DNA of 64,000 nt from contig OX104123.1 of the NCBI GenBank assembly GCA_944474755.1, positions 16,372,275 to 16,436,274 of the forward strand, in the 5' to 3' direction. The notes beneath the pieces were generated by a model. It saw only the letters and a list, made by a program, of their open reading frames with translations, did no database searches and had not been told where the DNA came from. This document shows, in pieces, positions 15,301 through 30,300 of the stretch (position 1 is its first letter; each line of letters opens with the position of its first letter). Both the position numbers and the translations under genes were made by a program. Origin of the DNA: Limnoperna fortunei (taxonomy: Eukaryota > Mollusca > Bivalvia > Mytilida > Modiolidae).

Positions 15301-18300
15301 TTGTTGTATTTTTGATTTCTATACAAATATTTTTAAAGTACCCTACACATGAATTTAAAATTGAGAAATCAATTATATGGTATTGAGTTGCTCACATTGG
15401 CGCGCTTTTGGGTCTTTATATTCGATTATTTTCATAGCGGGTGATATAGAGATATAATATATAAATTTAATGGGCCGCATGTTCAAAAAACGGAAGTACT
15501 TTAAACGTCACTCATTCATATATATACTAATACGCGGAGGAGTTCAAAAACAGCCTTGTGTCATTTGATAATGTGTACTTCTACACTAATATATATTTAA
15601 AATCATTTACACATGTATTTTAAGATTAAGAGGTGAGTCATGTGGTATTTGTTGTGCTCATTAGCACGTTTTGGGTCATGCGCGAGAACATATGTTTTAT
15701 TTAAGCAATGATCGCCTAAAATAAACGCATCATTCTACACTTGACATTGCTATCTTATGGTAACTTACAGTTCACTTGTTCAATATGCTATATCATAAAC
15801 ATTCTATGAAAGAGTAAGATGAATTTTCTATCGACATTTACAATGTAATGCAAACCTTTCTAGCTATACAACATACAATAATAGGACACATCAATACAAA
15901 TTGCAAATCGGAAAAAAATTTCGAAGTTTGGCAGACAATGTGTATTGTCCTAAGGAATTGGTGCGGCGTTGACAGTTTGTTTCTTATATTAATCAACAAT
16001 ATTGTACAGCAAGCAATAAAGTTAATTTAAATTATTATTTGTTCGTTTGATTGGTTGAACATAAGGGACTTTACCTTTAAATATATTTCAACGGTACATC
16101 AATATATCGAAACAAAGTTAGTTGTCTACCATTGTATACATTTGTAAGTAGATTAAGGTTTAAACATTTTTTTGAGATTTTACTGAAATATCCTTAGTCT
16201 ATGTGACCGTTAAGTCACCGCAGTTAACTTGATAATCAGCTTCTTCCAGTCTTTCTGTCTTCTGGCGTCACACAGTAATAAGCCTGTTACAAAAGTGTAC
16301 TCTATTCTCTGTGTCTTACTGCTTTTCTCCTTTCTCACTGAACAGAACGTTATATAAATGTGTTGGCAAGCTCTGATGAACGTGTGATATGCACACACCA
16401 ATTAATTATTCGTTCTACTAATGATTCAAGTGCTAGCCTCAATCTTCACTCTTCATTCGTTTGGTTTAATTATCTCTGTATGAATAGCCAAGCAGTCTAG
16501 TGGGTTAATAAATGTGTTTAGGTCTTAAGTGAATTTGTGGTCTGTAGAGTACTTTTTCGACCCATGCAACATATCTTGGAATTCTGACAGGAATATTTCA
16601 ATTGCCTTTTCTGTGCATATCTCGAGTTTTCTCTTGCGAGCTTTATACCACTGGACGATATCGCACAAATCTAGAAGTCAACAGTGATTCAGGGTTTTAT
16701 CGCTGATTGGTGTTTGCAATGGATCGCACTGTATGTGTCGGTCACTGCTTTGTCAAAACGTTAAGCTAGTTTCCATGAGGGGTCAAATATTGTTTACAGT
16801 CCTGAGGTGCAAACTAAAAGATCTTCATCACTAAGTCGAGTCGTGATCATTTCCAGTGTTTTCTACTGGAAAGTTTATTGTGTTGGAGATTTTAACACTG
16901 GATCTTGATCGCATATAAACAATAAGGTATTAAATTTCGTTGTGTTTCCATTTTGTGCCTTTGTCCTGTTCATATTGTGTATCCTTTGTGTGGGCCAAAT
17001 ATTTTGCATAGCAGTCACACATACATATGTCTTTAGAGTTCTGACAAATATCCTCTGCAACCTTGGCATTTCAGTCTGAACTACTGAAGTAGTGTACTTG
17101 TATTATGGAATATTATTGAGGAATTTTTCCCATTTTTTCAAACTGGAAACTATTCTTTTTAGCACATTTTAAAATCATGGTATTTTTTAAGTAATCCTCC
17201 AACATTTTTGACACATACCCCACAGCACCCTGGCTTTTGACTACCCCAAATGTACTCTGCAAAGCTGCAACAGACTCTTCTTATTATTGTGTGTTCCGTT
17301 CACGCTTTGAGTATGTCTGTTTTAATAAAATATTTTATTTTTACCTAAAATGGGTAATTTTCGGTTCTTAAATGGGTTTAAAATATTTTCAAATTTGAAA
17401 TTCTGCACTTTAGTTTTGTCTTATTACAACTCTTTCCAAGAACCAATTAGATTTTCAATTTTTCCAATGTTTTCATTTTTTCTCCATTTCTTCATTAATT
17501 TAATTAAGATTTTATTATTAGCACACTATTAAATGTAATGGCATATCATTACAACATAACAGGTAAATATAGTTTCTATCACTAACCTATTTCACAGCTT
17601 ATAATTGTTTTGTACCTGTTGTGTATATATGTTAATTTTTATTGGAATAGCTACTGTAAACAACGCCTTTGTCTCAGTCGAACACAACGAAGCTATATTC
17701 GGAATCATAAACTTGTTAAACAGGTTTCTAGTGAACAGTATATATACTTGGTTGCAGGGAATTTTTCTTAGTGTTTGGTTGTGAGTCAGGACAGCCAATA
17801 TGCACCCACTGGATTATCATTATGGTCGCCCTGCGAAAACCGATCTATTTTTAGTAACAGAGTTATCTGCACTAACACCGTAAACCCTTGCTAGCAGATA
17901 AACTCAGAAACCGTAATCGATTCTTAAAATCTGAAGTATACAAAATGTTGATGGCGGTGATTTAACACGCACATTTTTTCCAATCGACTTCCTGTTTATG
18001 TGATTTTGTGATTTTGTGTGGGCGAAATATTTTGGTTTGTTTCACATTATCAGATGTTGCAAAGTAAGTCGTTAACTTATTTTTGCATAGCAGTAGCATA
18101 CACACATGTCTTTAGAGTTCTGACAAATATCCTGACGGCATAAACGAACATGTATGTTACTTTGTTCTATCGCTGATCGATGTTTGCAATGGATCACACT
18201 GTATGTGACAGTCACTGCTTTTTCAAAATTTTTCGCTAGTTTTCCCGAAGATCAAATATTTTTACAGCCCTGTGCTGCAGACTAAAAGATCGTCATCATT

Positions 18301-21300
18301 AAGTCGTGATCACTTCCAGTGTTTGCTACTGGAAAGTTTATCGTCTTGGAGATTTTAACACTGGACTTTGATCGCCTTTAAACAGTAATGGAGTACATTT
18401 CGTTTGCTATGTACATATTGTGTATCCTTTGTGTGGGCAAAATATTTTGGTTAGTTTCAATTTACTGGATGTTGCAGATTTAGTCGAAAAGTTATGTCCT
18501 TTATTTCTGCATAGCAGTAACACAGATGTCTTAAGAGTTCTGACAAATATCCCCTACAACCTTGGCATAAGGTTATCTAAAATAAAGGTTCCACATTTCC
18601 TCGCCATAATATTTTGCTGCTGGGGGGATATACTTTTACGATGATAATATTGAAAGATGGTGCCCTAAGACAAGACGGATATTGCAGATAGGTGACGGCT
18701 TAAACGAACAAGTATGTTACCTTGTAAAGCAGCTAATAAAACAGCAAAGTTAGGTATGCATGTCTGTTTCATGTAATTATTGTACATTGCTATATTGTGA
18801 ACGGGGTGTGTGTAACTAATTTCTTTATGCCTAATTAGTGTTTGATAAGTCTAACAATGACTGCAGCCAAAAGTACCACAATAAGTTCTACTATCCATAA
18901 ATAAACAATTTTCTGAATTATGTTTTACTCGAAATTTAACTTAAAGTAGGAAGATATAAACCAATAGTAACTCTTACTCGAAATCATCCTTGAAGTGTAG
19001 TTAGAATGATCGACTCAAGCGTAACTCGAATTCCAACCAAAAACTCGAATTTTAACCCTATATCCAACTATAACTCGTAGTTCAACTAAAACTTGTACTT
19101 GAACACTAACTTTAACTCGATGATCCGCTACACCCGGTGAAGTATGTGCGAGCGGGATGGAAAAAAGGGTATATATTTTGTATACTCAACTCCTCATACA
19201 TCTTTCAAACCAGATTACTGAAACTTCCCAGAAATATTGAACTCATATTGAAGTTGTTTCCCTGTATTATGGAATAGTTTTGAGGAATTTTCCCTATTCT
19301 TCCAGACTTTGTTTGGCAAATTTAACATCATGGTAGTTTTTGAGGAATCTTCGAACAGTTTTGAAACATATCCCAAATTTTCTTCTTACAAATTATACAC
19401 CATTCCCCATTTTCTTTAAGTTACTTGCTTTGTATCCCGCCTATTTCAGACTGTGATATTGAGAAGGAGAAACAGACATTTAAGATATCAGTATCTAGCT
19501 AAGGCTATATTATGAATTGGGAAAACTCAAATATGTTGATAATAATTCATACTAAAAACTATTGTGGAAGCCTATTTACATGGAAGAGATGCACTTTACA
19601 AGTCCATTTGAACACACATGGATATATAAGAATTATGATAAAAAAAAGATAATATAAAAAAAATCAAAGGCAGGTCTAATGTTTATCCTCCGTGTCACTG
19701 AAATAAAGTGTTGGACCTTCATGGGATTATTTCGTCAAAATGCCTTCATTGTATCGCACAAAGACCTAAGATTTTCCTGCAGTATCTGTTCATCTCACGT
19801 GTCAAATCTTCTCAGGCATTCTTAATGTTCGCACATTTCACGTTCCAATTGTAATGTCATTTCTTGTGTATTCACCAGCCACCTACTTAAGCTGTGGTCG
19901 CTTTACCGCACGAAGACCTATTCAGAATTGAACATGGTTTTCATCTTAATACGTAACTAAGAAGAGCCAAGTCTGGGGAGCACATTCCTTTTCAAGCTTG
20001 TTGACTACAACATTTCTACAAAATCCGCACGTCTTTGTCTTGGACACACGGAACAACATGCACTCACTCATGTGCGTGTCAGCAACCTTGCTTTTGAACA
20101 TTCTCAATCTACTCAGCAAAGCTGTAAAAAACTCGTGCATTGCGAGATCTTCTGTGTTCCGTGAAAATTTGAGTATGTCAGTTTTAATAAGAAATTTTAT
20201 TTTTACCTAAAATAGGTAAATTTTGGTTCTTCAATTTTTCTTCAAGTTCAAAATATTTTGAAATTCTGCACTTTTTTCTTATTTATTAATTTAATCAAGC
20301 TTTGATTTATAAGCACTTTATTAAATGTAATTGTATAACATGACAACATAACAAGAAAACATAGTTACGAATTTCCTTATCTCTTCCGGGGTACTTACTT
20401 CAGAAATTTCAAATGTACGTGTTGGTTTTTGGAGATTTGTATAATAATGAATAATTATATAAAAATAATTTAATAATAAAATGCTCTACCACAGTTGCTT
20501 TCTTCCTGAGAACTGATAATTATTTCAACACCTTTCATCCCAAGGAAATTAACAGAGCGTCTTATACTTTTAAATTTACAAACAGCAATTTTGTCAGCCT
20601 ACGTACATTGTCATCCTCTATCAAATTAATTCTACTCTTAATGGTTTTAATTATTCAGTCAACCAATAACAAATTAAATCGCGCAACACAATTTCCCTAT
20701 TGGTTTTTCGACACAATAGCTATCATGTAATCGATAAAACTTTCAATTGTGTACAATATTAAAATGATATTTGCAATATGATACAATTTTAATTTGTACG
20801 AAACTGCCTTTGGTTTCTAAGGCAGGAAGAACTTACAATTCTTGCAGATTTCCAAGACCAGTAAATGTTCCGGTTTTAATACTTGTCAGTTGATTATAGA
20901 TCAAGTCTCTGGAAAAGATATGTTATTTTTATTTGTTACGGATATAAATAATAGAGAGTAGTGGAGTTGGCTGGTTTAGAACTACATACATATTCTTATT
21001 AATTGTATTGACATGTATTTAAACTACGTAAAATAAACAGTTCTTATATATAATAGATATATATGATAGACATTTCGTTTTAACTAAATTTCTAACCCTT
21101 AAAGGCTTTGTTAAGAATTAAGTAATGACATTTTTTTTTCTTAAATATGCAAAATATTGTGAATTTGGCTCAAATTGTGATAAATTTAACATTTGCTATT
21201 CCCTATAGTGGGATCACGAAAATCATAATATGTAACAAACACAACTAAATGAACATAGTATATTTTGTATTGCAAAATTAAAAACACAGCTTCCGGTAGG

Positions 21301-24300
21301 AATAAATCAATAATTAGCGAATTTTCTTCAGTGCCTCGTAAAAGAAGTAAAACATTATTACGGGTTTGCAGTTTGTACACACTGTTACCTGTTTGACTTG
21401 TGTAGCAATCAATCTACACTATCATCTTATTCCGCAATAAAATTACCTTTGCTTTGTAACTTTATTCATTAATTGCAACTGTCGTTATTTGTTTGCAATA
21501 AACTTCAGATGCACTTAACAATTTGTAGTTTAATTGCTTAGATCTACTTTACACATGCGTAGGCTTTACCATTACCTACAAACTATATTATTCAACATAT
21601 AGTATACGCGGTAACACTTACAGATGTTCTAGATTCTGCAGTCTACTGAAACTACCATTATCAATGGAAGTAATTTTGTTCGAGCCCAACAACCTACAAT
21701 GAGACAAAACAACTCAACTAGTCTTCATGTATTTTGGAATTTAATATCCAATTCAAATTTCTTAACAATTTGTACTATATAACACGGTTTGCATCTGTTT
21801 ATGCATTATATACCGTTCACAGTAGCTGCAATGAAAGGCGGTCTTCGTCCTTTTTTTGTTTTATTTCTTTTTAACTCCTATAATATTTTCTATGAACCGG
21901 AGATTTATACATAGGATCTTACTTTGATACAGGTGGATTATCGGATTTCCCCGATCGAGATAGTTAAATTATGGAATTTTAAATTTCCATAATTTAACTA
22001 TCTAGATTGGAGAAATCCGAAAATCCAAGAGTACTAATGTCAGATTCTGTTTCTCTAATTTTAAAAAGTAATAAATTTGCGAAAGAAGTACAAATTCTCA
22101 CAACCCCAATTTTACGTTTATGACTTGAATACGCGGTAAATGGATGGTGTCTTGTTTATGACGTCAAGAGTTATTTTTATGACGTTATTATTTTAAACCA
22201 ATCAACTGCTGCGAACACGAAATTCACTAGTGACGAGAACTATATTTTCCGCACCGGTCAAGCGGTTGAAATATTACGTCAAAATTAAAGAAATAGTTTT
22301 TCACATTGCTACAATACAATTTTTATCACCATGATAATATGGGATCAATATCTGGATATAACCTTATCGTCTTACGTACATTGTTATTCTCTATCAAAAT
22401 TATATCAAATGATATTGATTGCTCTATTAATTTGTGATTTTTTTTCATTACGGGTCTTTTCTATAGTCCAGTAAGTTGAATGTAGCCTTTTAGCTTACGA
22501 TATAGTATCCCTAACTTAATTTAATCTACTCTTAATGGTTTTAATTATTCAGTCAACACCAATAACAAATTAGATGGCGCAACACCATTTCCCTTTTGGT
22601 TTTTTTGACACAATAGCTATCATGTAATCGATAAAACTTTCAATTGTGTACAATATTAAAATGATATTTGCAATATGATACAATTTTAATTTGTACGAAA
22701 CTGCCTTTGGTTTCTAAGGCAGGAAGAACTTACAATTCTTGCAGATTTCCAAGACCAGTAAATGTTCCGGTTTTAATACTTGTCAGTTGATTATATTTCA
22801 AGTCTCTGGAAAAGATATGTAATTTTTATTTGTTACGGATATAAATAATAGAGAGGAGTGGAGTTGGCTGGTTTAGAACTATATACATATTCTTATTAAT
22901 TGTATTGACATGTATTTGAACTACGTAAAATAAACAGTTCTTATAATAGATATGTATGTTAAACATTTCGCTTTAACTAAATGTCTAACCCTTGAAGGCT
23001 ATTGCTGAGAATTAATTAATGACAATATTTTCTGAAATATGCAAAATATTGTTAATTATGCTCAAATTGTGATAAATTTAACATTTGCTATTCCCTATAG
23101 TGGGGTCACGAAAATCATAATATGTAACAAACATAACTAAAAGGACGTAAAATAAACTTTTTTAAAAAAAATATTGCCATTACTTAGCTGTGGACTAATA
23201 AGTAAAAGTAAAAGTATATTTTGTATTGCAAAATTAAAAACACAGCTTCCGGTAGGAATAAATCAATAATTAGCGAATTTTCTTCAGCGCCTCGTAAAAG
23301 AAGTAAAACATTATTACGGGTTTGCAGTTTGTACACACTGTTACCTGTTTGACTTGTGTAGCAATCAATCTACACTATCATCTTATTCCGCAATAAAATT
23401 ACCTTTGCTTTGTAACTTTATTCATTAATTGCAACTGTCGTTATTTGTTTGCAATAAACTTCAGATGCACTTAACAATTTGTAGTTTAATTGCTTAGATC
23501 TACTTTACACATGCGTAGGCTTTACCATTACCTACAAACTAGATTATTCAACATATAGTATACGCGGTAACACTTACAGATGTTCTAGATTCTGCAGTCT
23601 ACTGAAACTACCATTATCAATGGAAGTAATTTTGTTCAAGCTCAACAACCTACAATGAGACAAAACAACTCAACTAGTCTTCATGTATTTTGGAATTTAA
23701 TATCCAATTCAAATTTCTTAACAATTTGTACTATATAACACGGTTTGCATCTGTTTATGCATTATATACCGTTCACAGTAGCTGCAATGAAAGGCGGTCT
23801 TCGTCCTTTTTTTGTTTTATTTCTTTTTAACTCCTATAATATTTTCTATGAACCGGAGATTTATACATAGGATCTTACTTTGATACAGGTGGATTATCGG
23901 ATTTCTCCGATCGAGATAGTTAAATTATGGAATTTTAAATATCCATAATTTAACTATCGAGATTGGAGAAATCCGAAAATCCAAGAGTACTAATGTCAGA
24001 TTATGTTTCTCTAATTTTAAAAAGTAATAAATTTGCGAAATGAAGTACAAATTCTCACAACCCCAATTTTACGTTTATGACTTGAATACGCGGTAAATGG
24101 ATGGTGTCTTGTTTATGACGTCAAGAGTTATTTTTATGACGTTATTATTTTAAACCAATCAACTGCTGCGAACACGAAATTCACTAGTGACGAGAACTAT
24201 ATTTTCCGCACCGGTCAAGCGGTTGAAATATTACGTCAAAATTAAAGAAATAGTTTTTCACATTGCTACAATACAATTTTTATCACCATGATAATATGGG

Positions 24301-27300
24301 ATCAATATCTGGATATAACCTTATCGTCTTACGTACATTGTTATTCTCTATCAAAATTATATCAAATGATATTGATTGCTCTATTAATTTGTGATTTTTT
24401 TTTCATTACGGGTCTTTTCTATAGTCCAGTAAGTTGAATGTAGCCTTTTAGCTTACGATATAGTATCCCTAACTTAATTTAATCTACCCCTAATGGTTTT
24501 AATTATTCAGTCAACCACAATAACAAATTAAATGGCGCAACACCATTTCCCTTTTGTTTTTTTTTGACACAATAGCTATCATGTAATCGATAAAACTTTC
24601 AATTGTGTACAATATTCAAATGATATTTGCAATATGATACAATTATAATTTGTACGAAACTGCCTTTGGCTTCCACGACATGAAGAACTTACAATTTTTG
24701 CAGATTTTCCAGACCAGTAAATGTTCTGGTTTTAATACCTGTCAGTTGATTATAGTTCAAGTCTCTGGAAAAGATATGTTATTTTTATTTGATACGGATA
24801 TAAATAATAGAGAGGAGTGGAGTTGGCTGGTTTAGAACTATATACATATTCTTATTAATTGTATTGACATGTATTTGAACTACGTAAAATAAACAGTTCT
24901 TATAATAGATATGTATGTTAAACATTTCGCTTTAACTAAATGTCTGACCTTGAAGGCTATTGCTGAGAATTAATTAATGACAATATTTTCTGAAATATGC
25001 AAAATATTGTTAATTATGCTCAAATTGTGATAAATTTAACATTTGCTATTCCCTATAGTGGGGTCACGAAAATCATAATATGTAACAAACATAACTAAAA
25101 GGACGTAAAATAAACTTTTTTTAAAATAAAATATTGCCATTACTTAGCTGTGGACTAATAAGTAAAAGTGAAAGTATATTTTGTATTGCAAAATTAAAAA
25201 CACAGCTTCCGGTAGGAATAAATCAATAATTAGCGAATTTTCTTCAGCGCCTCGTAAAAGAAGTAAAACATTATTACGGGTTTGCAGTTTGTACACACTG
25301 TTACCTGTTTGACTTGTGTAGCAATCAATCTACACTATCATCTTATTCCGCAATAAAATTACCTTTGCTTTGTAACTTTATTCATTAATTGCAACTGTCG
25401 TTATTTGTTTGCAATAAACTTCAGATGCACTTAACAATTTGTAGTTTAATTGCTTAATCTACTTTACACATGCGTAGGCTTTACCATTACCTACAAGCTA
25501 GATTATTCAACATATAGTATACGCGGTAACACTTACAGATGTTCTAGATTCTGCAGTCTACTGAAACTACCATTATCAATGGAAGTAATTTTGTTCGAGC
25601 TCAACAACCTACAATGAGACAAAACAACTCAACTAGTCTTCATGTATTTTGGAATTTAATATCCAATTCAAATTTCTTAACAATTTGTACTATATAACAC
25701 GGTTTGCATCTGTTTATGCATTATATACCGTTCACAGTAGCTGCAATGAAAGGCGGTCTTCGTCCTTTTTTGTTTTATTTCTTTTTAACTCCTATAATAT
25801 TTTCTATGAACCGGAGATTTATACATAGGATCTTACTTTGATACAGGTGGATTATCGGATTTCCCCGATCGAGATAGTTAAATTATGGAATTTTAAATTT
25901 CCATAATTTAACTATCTAGATTGGAGAAATCCGAAAATCCAAGAGTACTAATGTCAGATTCTGTTTCTCTAATTTTAAAAAGTAATAAATTTGCGAAATG
26001 AAGTACAAATTCTCACAACCCCAATTAGACGTTTATGACTTGAATACGCGGTAAATGGATGGTGTCTTGTTTATGACGTCAAGAGTTATTTTTATGACGT
26101 TATTATTTTAAACCAATCAACTGCTGCGAACACGAAATTCACTAGTGACAAGAACTATATTTTCCGCACCGGTCAAGCGGTTGAAATATTACGTCAAAAT
26201 TAAAGAAATAGTTTTTCACATTGCTACAATACAATTTTTATCACCATAATAATATGGGATCAATATCTGGATATAACCTTATCGTCTTACGTACATTGTT
26301 ATTCTCTATCAAAATTATATCAAATGATATTGATTGCTCTATTAATTTGTGATTTTTTTTCATTACGGGTCTTTTCTATAGTCCAGTAAGTTGAATGTAG
26401 CCTTTTAGCTTACGATATAGTATCCCTAACTTAATTAATTCTACTCTTAATGGTTTTAATTATTCAGTCAACACCAACAACAAATTAGATGGCGCAACAC
26501 CATTTCCCTTTTGGTTTTTTTGACACAATAGCTATCATGTAATCGATAAAACTTTCAATTGTGTACAATATTCAAATGATATTTGCAATATGATACAATT
26601 ATAATTTGTACGAAACTGCCTTTGGCTTCCAAGACATGAAGAACTTACAATTTTTGCAGATTTTCAAGACCAGTAAATGTTCCGGTTTTAATACTTGTCA
26701 GTTGATTATATTTCAAGTCTCTGGAAAAGATATGTTATTTTTATTTGTTACGGATATAAATAATAGAGAGGAGTGGAGTTGGCTGGTTTAGAACTATATA
26801 CATATTCTTATTAATTGTATTGACATGTATTTGAACTCCGTAAAATAAACAGTTCTTATAATAGATATGTATGTTAAACATTTCGCTTTAACTAAATGTC
26901 TGACCCTTGAAGGCTATTGCTGAGAATTAATTAATGACAATATTTTCTGAAATATGCAAAATATTGTTAATTATGATCAAATTGTGATAAATTTAACATT
27001 TGCTATTGCCTATAGTGGGATCAAGAAAATCATAATATGTAACAAACATAACTAAAAGGACGTAAAATAAACTTTTTTTTAAATAAAATATTGCCATTAC
27101 TTAGCTGTGGACTAATAAGTAAAAGTGAAAGTATATTTTGTATTGCAAAATTAAAAACACAGCTTCCGGTAGGAATAAATCAATAATTAGCGAATTTTCT
27201 TCAGCGCCTCGTAAAAAAGTAAAACATTATTACGGGTTTGCAGTTTGTACACACTGTTACCTGTTTGACTTGTGTAGCAACCAATCTACACTATCATCTT

Positions 27301-30300
27301 ATTCCGCAATAAAATTACCTTTGCTTTGTAACTTTATTCATTAATTGCAACTGTCGTTATTTGTTTGCAATAAACTTCAGATGCACTTAACAATTTGTAG
27401 TTTAATTGCTTAGATCTACTTTACACATGCGTAGGCTTTACCATTACCTACAAACTAGATTATCCAACATATAGTATACGCGGTAACACTTACAGATGTT
27501 CTAGATTCTGCAGTCTACTGAAACTACCATTATCAATGGAAGTAATTTTGTTCGAGCCCAACAACATACAATGAGACAAAACAACTCAACTAGTCTTCAT
27601 GTATTTTGGAATTTAATATCCAATTCAAATTTCTTAACAATTTGTACTATATAACACGGTTTGCATCTGTTTATGCATTATATACCGTTCACAGTAGCTG
27701 CAATGAAAGGCGGTCTTCGTCCTTTTTTTTGTTTTATTTCTGTTTAACTCCTATAATATTTTCTATGAACCGGAGATTTATACATAGGATCTTACTTTGA
27801 TACAGGTGGATTATCGGATTTCTCCGATCGAGATAGTTAAATTATGGAATTTTAAATATCCATAATTTAACTATCGAGATTGGAGAAATCCGAAAATCCA
27901 AGAGTACTAATGTCAGATTATGTTTCTCTAATTTTAAAAAGTAATAAATTTGCGAAATGAAGTACAAATTCTCACAACCCCAATTTTACGTTTATGACTT
28001 GAATACGCGGTAAATGGATGGTGTCTTGTTTATGACGTCAAGAATTATTTTTATGACGTTATTATTTTAAACCAATCAACTGCTGCGAACACGGAATTCA
28101 CTAGTGACGAGAACTATATTTTCCGCACCGGTCAAGCGGTTGAAATATTACGTCAAAATTAAAGAAATAGTTTTTCACATTGCTACAATACAATTTTTAT
28201 CACCATGATAATATGGGATCAATATCTGGATATAACCTTATCGTCTTACGTACATTGTTATTCTCTATCAAAATTATATCAAATTATATTGATTGCTCTA
28301 TTAATTTGTGATTTTTTTTCATTACGGGTCTTTTCTATAGTCCAGTAAGTTGAATGTAGCCTTTTAGCTTACGATATAGTATCCCTAACTTAATTTAATC
28401 TACTCTTAATGGTTTTAATTATTCAGTCAACCACAATAACAAATTAAATGGCGCAACACCATTTCCCTTTTGGTTTTTTTGACACAATAGCTATCATGTA
28501 ATCGATAAAACTTTCAATTGTGTACAATATTCAAATGATATTTGCAATATGATACAATTATAATTTGTACGAAACTGCCTTTGGCTTCCACGACATGAAG
28601 AACTTACAATTGTTGCAGATTTCCAAGACCAGTAAATGTTCCGGTTTTAATACTTGTCAGTTGATTATAGTTCAAGTCTCTGGAAAAGATATGTTATTTT
28701 TATTTGATACGGATATAAATAATAGAGAGGAGTGGAGTTGGCTGGTTTAGAACTATATACATATTCTTATTAATTGTATTGACATGTATTTGAACTACGT
28801 AAAATAAACAGTTCTTATAATAGATATGTATGTTAAACATTTCGCTTTAACTAAATGTCTGACCCTTGAAGGCTATTGCTGAGAATTAATTAATGACAAT
28901 ATTTTCTGAAATATGCAAAATATTGTTTATTATGCTCAAATTGTGATAAATTTAACATTTGCTATTCCCTATAGTGGGGTCACGAAAATCATAATATGTA
29001 ACAAACATAACTAAAAGGACGTAAAATAAACTTTTTTTTAAATAAAATATTGCCATTACTTAGCTGTGGACTAATAAGTAAAAGTGAAAGTATTTTTTGT
29101 ATTGCAAAATTAAAAACACAGCTTCCGGTAGGAATAAATCAATAATTAGCGAATTTTCTTCAGCGCCTCGTAAAAAAGTAAAACATTATTACGGGTTTGC
29201 AGTTTGAACACACTGTTACCTGTTTGACTTGTGTAGCAATCAATCTACACTATCATCTTATTCCGCAATAAAATTACCTTTGCTTTGTAACTTTATTCAT
29301 TAATTGCAACTGTCGTTATTTGTTTGCAATAAACTTCAGATGCACTTAACAATTTGTAGTTTAATTGCTTAGATCTACTTTACACATGCGTAGGCTTTAC
29401 CATTACCTACAAACTAGATTATTCAACATATAGTATACGCGGTAACACTTACAGATGTTCTAGATTCTGCAGTCTACTGAAACTACCATTATCAATGGAA
29501 GTAATTTTGTTCGAGCCCAACAACCTACAATGAGACAAAACAACTCAACTAGTCTTCATGTATTTTGGAATTTAATATCCAATTCAAATTTCTTAACAAT
29601 TTGTACTATATAACACGGTTTGCATCTGTTTATGCATTATATACCGTTCACAGTAGCTGCAATGAAAGGCGGTCTTCGTCCTTTTTTGTTTTATTTCTTT
29701 TTAACTCCTATAATATTTTCTATGAACCGGAGATTTATACATAGGATCTTACTTTGATACAGGTGGATTATCGGATTTCTCCGATCGAGATAGTTAAATT
29801 ATGGAATTTTAAATATCCATAATTTAACTATCGAGATTGGAGAAATCCAAAAATCCAAGAGTACTAATGTCAGATTATGTTTCTCTAATTTTAAAAAGTA
29901 ATAAATTTGCGAAATGAAGTACAAATTCTCACAACCCCAATTTTACGTTTATGACTTGAATACGCGGTAAATGGATGGTGTCTTGTTTATGACGTCAAGA
30001 GTTATTTTTATGACGTTATTATTTTAAACCAATCAACTGCTGCGAACACGGAATTCACTAGTGACGAGAACTATATTTTCCGCACCGGTCAAGCGGTTGA
30101 AATATTACGTCAAAATTAAAGAAATAGTTTTTCACATTGCTACAATACAATTTTTATCACCATGATAATATGGGATCAATATCTGGATATAACCTTATCG
30201 TCTTACGTACATTGTTATTCTCTATCAAAATTATATCAAATGATATTGATTGCTCTATTAATTTGTAATTTTTTTTCATTACGGGTCTTTTCTAGTCCAG

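Noticed and set aside
15755..15850. Donor-like ACTTAC on the plus strand, considered as a decayed LRR exon
   Set aside because: The preceding bases on the minus strand do not translate to any LRR pattern, and there is no acceptor 72 bp away. The same holds for sites near 10758, 20398 and 43690.
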